A DNA stretch of 9,529 bases. Origin: JAHECQ01 sp047638695 (lineage in GTDB: Bacteria > Actinomycetota > Acidimicrobiia > Acidimicrobiales > SZUA-35). This document shows positions 5,504-9,529 of this stretch, piece after piece; position 1 is the stretch's first letter; each line of letters opens with the position of its first letter. The DNA is taken from contig JBLINY010000151.1 in assembly GCA_047638695.1 (NCBI GenBank), positions 1 to 9,529 of the forward strand, read 5' to 3'. The notes under the pieces were generated by a model. The model was not told the DNA's origin and made no database searches. It saw nothing but the letters and a program-made list of their open reading frames with translations. Made by a program: the position numbers and the translations under genes.

Positions 5504-6706
5504 TTATGGGGCTGCGCCCTCGGACCCTGGCGTGCGATGCCAGAACAGCATCACCACCGCGGCGGCGAGCGCCAAGACGGCAAGTGACAGCCACGCCTCC
5601 TCATAGGCGTCGTAGCGGTCGACGACGGCACCGAACACTGGCGGGACAACACCGAGACCGCCGAGGAATCCGAACATGACCCGACCGGCGGCTCGACCGG
5701 CCTGGTCGAGTGGTGTCGACGCCATCGTGGCCAACATGGCGACCGAGTTCCACGAGCCGAGCGTCGCCGCCGCCGCGCTCACGCCCACCCAAAGTGCCCA
5801 TGCGCCGAGTCGGGGCGCAGCGGCTACGGCGACGAGCGAGATAGCGGCGCCAACCGCAATGCGTCCGAGCGGCACCGCGAAATTCGTGCTCGCCTGGGTG
5901 AGGCGACTGAAGCCGATACGGCTCGCCGCCGCGACCAACCCGGTGAGCCCGACGAGCAGCCCTGCCTGCTGGTTGGTGAATCCGAGCCGTTCCTCGGCGT
6001 AGAGCGCGTTGAACGCGAACGTCGCGCCCGCCCCCGAACCGAGGAGGAACGCATAGCCGCTCAGCCACCACACCGCGCCCGGCAGCTTGGCAGAGGTGGC
6101 GGTTTTCACCTTGGTCTCGATCTCGGGCTCGTTGGGCAGGAGGATCGGGATGATTGCCGCCGCGAACACACCGAAGACCGCCACCACGAGCAGACTCGGT
6201 CGTAAGCCGATCGCGATCACCAATGGTGGCAGGGCGACGCCGGATGCGAACCGTCCGAACTGAACTCCCGATTGCTTGACGCCGGTCACCGTTCCCCGCT
6301 CCTTGGCGGGGATCAAAGAGGCGATCATGCGGTTGGTGCCCTGGTTCGATGCACCGTTGGGGAAGCCGGAGATGAAGGCCATCACCATGAGCCCCGTGTA
6401 ACTGCGCGCCGCGGCGAATGCGACGAACGTGACGGAACCGGCCAGGGCGGTGAGCACCATGGTCTGGCGACCGCCGATCTTGTCGGCCACGCGTCCGGTC
6501 ATCGGCGCTGCGAACGCGCCGACCAGCGCGTAGATCGCAGCGAGGCGCCCGACCTCAGCCCGGGTGATGTCGAACTCATCGATCAGGACCGATGCCAGGA
6601 TGCCGAGACTCGGGCCCGCCACGGTGCCCACTGCCATCGTCAGTGCGGTGACTGCGGCGAGCGAGACGCGCAGGCGATGCTGGTTGTTCGTTGCGGCCGA
6701 GATCAC
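5504..6706 (-). CDS. Major facilitator superfamily transporter (second of pair)
   Basis: The protein has about 400 residues and roughly twelve hydrophobic segments in two halves joined by a charged loop (about 200-225, PNEPEIETKVKTATS). The MFS loop 2-3 motif appears as GRVADKIGGRQT at about 71-82. IPAKERGTVTGVKQSGVQFG near the fourth and fifth helices is typical of anion and organic-acid carriers of the CynX/nitrate-porter-like groups. It resides in the inner membrane and probably moves a small organic anion or drug-like compound; the substrate is not determinable. I chose GTG at 6706 because its first bases form the GTGA overlap with the stop of the preceding MFS gene, indicating translational coupling. 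The frame extends 34 codons further upstream to an ATG at 6808, but that part is Arg/His-rich and lies inside the upstream gene. Only a weak AAGG precedes the GTG, as expected of a coupled start. Confidence 0.88.
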   Translation of the reverse strand: MISAATNNQHRLRVSLAAVTALTMAVGTVAGPSLGILASVLIDEFDITRAEVGRLAAIYALVGAFAAPMTGRVADKIGGRQTMVLTALAGSVTFVAFAAARSYTGLMVMAFISGFPNGASNQGTNRMIASLIPAKERGTVTGVKQSGVQFGRFASGVALPPLVIAIGLRPSLLVVAVFGVFAAAIIPILLPNEPEIETKVKTATSAKLPGAVWWLSGYAFLLGSGAGATFAFNALYAEERLGFTNQQAGLLVGLTGLVAAASRIGFSRLTQASTNFAVPLGRIAVGAAISLVAVAAAPRLGAWALWVGVSAAAATLGSWNSVAMLATMASTPLDQAGRAAGRVMFGFLGGLGVVPPVFGAVVDRYDAYEEAWLSLAVLALAAAVVMLFWHRTPGSEGAAP

Positions 6707-7872
6707 GCCTTGGCCAGCGCTCGTTGTAGGAGAACGGTGGCCACGACACCGAGCGCCATCGCGATGATGATCGCCGCTTCGTAGCCACCGGTCGCATCGA
6801 TGAGCCAACCAGCCGACGGTGGGCCGATGAGCCCGCCGATCCCACCCGCCGTATACATAGCACCCAGGATCGTGCCGAGACCGACGACCCCAAACAACTC
6901 AGCCGCGGCCGCGGGGCTGAGCGCCACGTAACCGCCGTAGGACGTTCCGAGTACCACGGCGAACGCGGCCAGCAGCGCGTATGACCCGCCGGCGACGAGC
7001 CACAGCAGGAACGAGCCAGCTTGGACGACGAAACAGAGTTGATAGACACGTAGAACACCGAGACGTCCAGCGATCGCTCCGAGTGCGAGACGTCCCGCGA
7101 GAGACCCGAGCCCGAGAAAACTCACGAGGGTTGCGGCCGTGGCGGAGCTGATGCCCTTCGACTCGGCGTAGGGCTTGAGGAACACGAAGGGGACGAAGAG
7201 CGCGATCGCCATGAGGAAGCCCGTGACATAGAGCGCCCGGAAGAGCGGGTCGCGCACCACCGCACGAAGGTCCACCGGCTCCTGATCGCCGGTCGATGGC
7301 GCCCGCGCCGCCAACAGCGCGGCGACGGTCAGGCCGATGGCAGCGACCACGGCGAGCACGCGAAACGCCGGGCGCCAACCTCGTTCGTCGACCAGCTGCT
7401 CGACCAGCGGCGGACCGATGAGGGTGCCGACGCCGATGCCGGAAACAGCGATGCCGAGCGCCGCCGTTCGACGGCGTTCAAACCACCCCGACACCTGACT
7501 CACGAGTGGGACGTAACCGCAAGCGGTCCCGACGCCGAGCCCGACGCCATAGGTCACGTAGGCAAGCGTGAGGTTGCCGACGACGGATGTGGCGAGGAGT
7601 GAAACGGTGACGACCAGGGCCCCGAACAACACGAGTGGGCGCGGTCCCCACCGATCGGACGCTCGACCTGCCGGGAGGCTCAACATGAATAGGAAGAAGA
7701 TCGTGAAGCCGAACAGCAGCGCCGTGGCGCCATTGCCGGCCCCGAACTCCTCGGACATGGCATCGAGAAAGATCGCGAAGCTATAGGTGATGCCGAACAG
7801 CGTCGAGGTGGCGACGAACGTGGCGGCGACGACGAGCCACCCGCGCATCGAGTCAACTCCACCAGGGATCAC
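6703..7872 (-). CDS. Major facilitator transporter, monocarboxylate/OFA-like (first of pair)
   Basis: This twelve-helix inner-membrane carrier of about 389 residues fits the oxalate/formate antiporter and monocarboxylate-porter-like MFS group. It starts RGWLVVAATFVATSTLFGIT and has the loop 2-3 motif GRASDRWGPRP, GWFERRRTAALGIAVSGIG around helices 4-5, and GPPSAGWLIDATGGYEAA near helix 11. These carriers usually import or exchange small carboxylates, fitting the CoA-transferase and crotonase nearby. Three starts compete. GTG 7872 has a perfect GGAGGAG five bases upstream and is used here. ATG 7848 has GGTGGAG eight bases upstream and begins directly at helix 1. ATG 7905 has no clear SD. A strong RNA hairpin spans the SD and the GTG. 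The stop overlaps the next MFS gene by four bases, and the crotonase gene ends 56 bp upstream, so all three are probably one operon. Confidence 0.9.
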   Translation of the reverse strand: MIPGGVDSMRGWLVVAATFVATSTLFGITYSFAIFLDAMSEEFGAGNGATALLFGFTIFFLFMLSLPAGRASDRWGPRPLVLFGALVVTVSLLATSVVGNLTLAYVTYGVGLGVGTACGYVPLVSQVSGWFERRRTAALGIAVSGIGVGTLIGPPLVEQLVDERGWRPAFRVLAVVAAIGLTVAALLAARAPSTGDQEPVDLRAVVRDPLFRALYVTGFLMAIALFVPFVFLKPYAESKGISSATAATLVSFLGLGSLAGRLALGAIAGRLGVLRVYQLCFVVQAGSFLLWLVAGGSYALLAAFAVVLGTSYGGYVALSPAAAAELFGVVGLGTILGAMYTAGGIGGLIGPPSAGWLIDATGGYEAAIIIAMALGVVATVLLQRALAKA

Positions 7873-7891
7873 CGGTACTCCTCCGGTGACC
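7867..7891 (-). promoter_or_regulatory. Hairpin over the SD and GTG start of the MFS gene
   Basis: On the minus-strand transcript the arms TCACCGG (7889-7883) and CCGGTGA (7875-7869) are perfect complements, extendable by a G-U and a G-C pair to nine pairs. The seven-base loop is AGGAGTA. The SD GGAGGAG thus sits partly in the loop, while the GTG start at 7872 is inside the 3' arm. Such a fold would hide the GTG and could favour the ATG at 7848 or make translation conditional. Folding was judged by eye. Confidence 0.5.
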
Positions 7892-7928
7892 GTCAAGGCT
7901 TTCATGCCGACCGCGAGTTGTGGTGCAC

Positions 7929-8741
7929 TCAGCGGCCCTTGAACTCGGGGTCGCGTTTCTCTCGGAAGGCGTTGATTCCCTCGACGTGATCCTCGGACGA
8001 GAGCGTGATGGCCTCAGCGGTGGAGGCGTAGTCGAACGCACCGTTCAGATCGGTGTCGAGGCCCCGGTAGACCGCCGCTTTGGCCAGCGCGATGGCAAGA
8101 GGCGGACCCTTCGCCAGACGGCCGGCGAAGGCGCGGGACTCGTTCATGAGGGTGTCGTGGGGGACAACCCTGCTCACGAGACCGATCTCTTTGGCTTCCG
8201 CCGCGTCGATCATGTCGGCGGTCCAGATCATCTCAAGCGCCTTCTCGGGTCCGACGATGCGAGGCAGGAAGTACGTCCCGCCGGTGCCGGGGAACAAGCC
8301 GATACGGGCGAAGACCTCGGAGAATCGCGCCTTGTCCGACGCGATGCGAATGTCGCTGGCGCAGGCGATGTCGAAACCACCACCGGCCGCTACGCCGTTG
8401 ACCGCCGCGATCACCGGCTTTTCCACCTGGCGGATGGCGAGGATCATTCGCTGCGTGCGGCGCAACCAGGCGCGGCGTTCGAACGGTGTCGGGGGCAGCG
8501 CCTTCTCGCCGCCGGTAGCGCTGTCCGCGAGGCGGCGGACATCGCCACCTGCGCTGAAGGCACGACCAGCCCCGGTGATGATGATCGCCCGAACTTCGTC
8601 GTCCTGCGCTGCGGTGTCGAGCGCGTCGATCGTCTCCTTGATGAGATCGACCGTCATCGGGTTCATGACCTCAGGCCTGTTGAACGTGAGCGTCGCGATG
8701 CGCTCATCGACCTCGTACAAGATGTCCGCGTACTCGCTCAT
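7929..8741 (-). CDS. Enoyl-CoA hydratase/isomerase (crotonase) family protein
   Basis: The 270-residue protein has the usual crotonase length and fold signature and acts on CoA thioesters in the cytoplasm. The first oxyanion-hole segment is RAFSAGGDVRRL (60-71) and the second is VNGVAAGGGFDIACASDIR (114-132). These are followed by ARFSEVFARIGLFPGTGGT and LPRIVG (159-164). Aligned by eye to rat mitochondrial enoyl-CoA hydratase, the position of catalytic Glu144 is Asp124 and that of Glu164 is Phe144. Simple hydration of an enoyl-CoA is therefore doubtful. The 'IGLxPxxGGTxxLPR' pattern is closer to isomerase-type members such as the PaaG group. The start is secure: GGGAGGAG lies eight bases before ATG 8741. 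It is the first intact gene of a cluster with two MFS carriers and a CoA-transferase. It probably isomerises or otherwise reshapes the acyl-CoA made by that transferase, but the reaction is inferred. Confidence 0.92.
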   Translation of the reverse strand: MSEYADILYEVDERIATLTFNRPEVMNPMTVDLIKETIDALDTAAQDDEVRAIIITGAGRAFSAGGDVRRLADSATGGEKALPPTPFERRAWLRRTQRMILAIRQVEKPVIAAVNGVAAGGGFDIACASDIRIASDKARFSEVFARIGLFPGTGGTYFLPRIVGPEKALEMIWTADMIDAAEAKEIGLVSRVVPHDTLMNESRAFAGRLAKGPPLAIALAKAAVYRGLDTDLNGAFDYASTAEAITLSSEDHVEGINAFREKRDPEFKGR

Positions 8742-8947
8742 CGGTCCGTCTCCTCCCGCACGACCAGCACCTGGCCGTTGTCGACTTGGTCATCCACCGT
8801 GCAGCGCCTCTGCCACGATCGGGTCGAGCTCACGCAGCGCCCACCCCTCCGCAACCGTCGAGCACGCCATTGCCCCTCCATCAGGCTGCCGACAACCGGG
8901 GCCAAGGCCGCCGTTTCGCCCTCGAGGTCATCACAGATCCGGTCCAT
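8738..8947 (-). pseudogene. Degraded coding with MDMPI-like head and biotinyl-like tail
   Basis: The frame from ATG 8947 starts MDRICDDLEGETAALAPVV and continues to EGQW, like the N-terminus of DinB/MDMPI-type four-helix proteins (TIGR03084-like). After Trp27 that frame becomes Arg-rich nonsense, while another frame (8870-8790) gives STVAEGWALRELDP, in which Ala-Glu-Gly-Trp matches the next conserved motif of that family, and then IVAEALHGG before TGA. The first frame finally gives DDQVDNGQVLVVREE, which looks like the 'GDxVxxGQxLxVxE' part of a biotinyl/lipoyl domain but lacks the EAMKM target. It ends in a TGA that overlaps the crotonase ATG. No SD is seen before 8947. The frame jumps and short length argue for a decayed or fused remnant. 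Domain assignments are tentative. Confidence 0.4.
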
Positions 8948-9050
8948 AAGCCGAACGTAGCGCCCTGAACACGACAGCGGCCACGTACGAAAGCCACCTG
9001 CCAGCACTCGCGACCTCAGGTGCCAAACTCCACGCTGGCACAACATCCCG

Positions 9051-9529
9051 GTTTTGGCCCGGATTGTCGACGGCGGCGACTACCTGGAGCTTCGGCCCCA
9101 GATGGGTCGAAGCGTGATCGGAGCCATCGCCCGCATCGCCGGTCACCCGGTGGCGATCATGGCCTCGAACCCAATGTTCCAAGCCGGGGTGCTTGGTCCT
9201 GACTCCATCGACAAGATGACCCGTCTCGTGCTCCTGGCCGACTCGTTCGGATTGCCCATCATCGTGTTGCAGGATGTGCCCGGCTTCATGGTTGGGCGTC
9301 AGGTCGAGCACGACAAGCTCCTCCACAAGGCCATCACCGCCCAGCAAGCCTTACGCCTGGCCGGAGTCCCCAAGTTCTCCTTGGTCATGCGCAAAGCGTT
9401 CGGCCTCGCTTACTACGCCATGGGAGGCAACGACCAAGGCTTTGACCTCGTCATGACATGGCCCGGCGCAGAGATCGGTTTCATGGATCCCGACGTCGGG
9501 GCCAACGTGCTCTACGGCGGCGAGCTGGC
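9051..9529 (+). pseudogene. 5'-truncated acyl-CoA carboxylase carboxyltransferase subunit
   Basis: From 9051 to the window end the plus strand encodes 159 residues of a biotin-dependent carboxyltransferase (acetyl/propionyl-CoA carboxylase beta type), which carries CO2 from carboxybiotin to an acyl-CoA. Visible are ARIVDGGDYLELRPQMGRSV at the start of the C-terminal half, ASNPMFQAGVLGPDSIDK (38-55), the conserved LQDVPGFMVG (73-82), RKAFGLAYYAMGG (114-126) and AEIGFMDPDVGANVLYGGEL (140-159). Full proteins have about 500-530 residues, so the first roughly 300 with the N-terminal crotonase-like half are missing. Upstream, the frame is open to a TAG at 8958 but contains no ATG or GTG and no family sequence; only a TTG at 9054 could start it. 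Homology therefore begins abruptly near 9050. The 3' end lies outside the window. It is almost certainly a broken gene, unless the sequence is misassembled here. Confidence 0.85.

Noticed and set aside
6707..6808. 34-codon N-terminal extension of the second MFS protein
   Set aside because: The extension lies inside the preceding MFS gene and is Arg/His-rich. The GTGA overlap at 6706-6703 gives a better start just before helix 1.
7920..8960. Plus-strand open frames of about 290-346 codons opposite the crotonase gene
   Set aside because: Both are shadows of the crotonase gene. The minus-strand frame has both oxyanion-hole motifs and a perfect SD, and the plus-strand products are Arg/Ser-rich with no motifs.

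Overview
The window is GC-rich, with a strong bias for G or C at third codon positions in the convincing genes, clear Shine-Dalgarno (SD) sequences and GTG starts. The mix of a double CaiB-type CoA-transferase, a crotonase, major facilitator (MFS) carriers, an acyl-CoA carboxylase piece and a possible MDMPI/DinB-like remnant suggests a high-GC actinobacterium, perhaps of the Acidimicrobiia type. That placement is inferred from gene content and style only.

Left part (1-2650): a loosely packed, scarred accessory stretch. A minus-strand gene starts at 87 and runs off the left edge. About 540 bp without a convincing gene follow, holding a 9-bp tandem repeat. Next come a minus-strand 177-residue hypothetical protein (625-1158), a plus-strand 53-residue small ORF with a perfect SD (1333-1494) followed by a long inverted repeat, and a plus-strand alpha/beta hydrolase (1739-2527). 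Two short, diverged direct repeats (402-470 and 2579-2649) bracket this stretch. They may be remnants of the same mobile element.

Central and right part (2639-8741, all minus strand): a probable organic-acid catabolic cluster. In order of transcription it encodes an enoyl-CoA hydratase/isomerase-family protein (8741-7929), two MFS carriers whose genes overlap by four bases (7872-6703 and 6706-5504), a 436-bp gap with one weak ORF, a 779-residue fusion of two CaiB/BaiF CoA-transferase domains (5067-2728), and a 30-codon ORF whose ATG overlaps the CoA-transferase stop. The likely logic is import of a carboxylic acid by the MFS carriers, activation to a CoA thioester by the CoA-transferase, and rearrangement by the crotonase. 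The substrate cannot be told from the sequence.

Right edge (8738-9529): gene wreckage. Degraded minus-strand coding resembles an MDMPI/DinB-like N-terminus and a biotinyl-domain-like tail, with the reading frame jumping between them. It lies head-to-head with a plus-strand acyl-CoA carboxylase carboxyltransferase gene that lacks its first half. This looks like a deletion or rearrangement breakpoint just upstream of the catabolic cluster.

No tRNA, rRNA, CRISPR array or intact insertion sequence is visible. I see no clear candidate for a wholly new defence or mobile system. The most unusual items are the double CoA-transferase, the coupled pair of MFS genes with a start-site hairpin, the crotonase with altered catalytic positions, and the truncated genes at both ends of the cluster.
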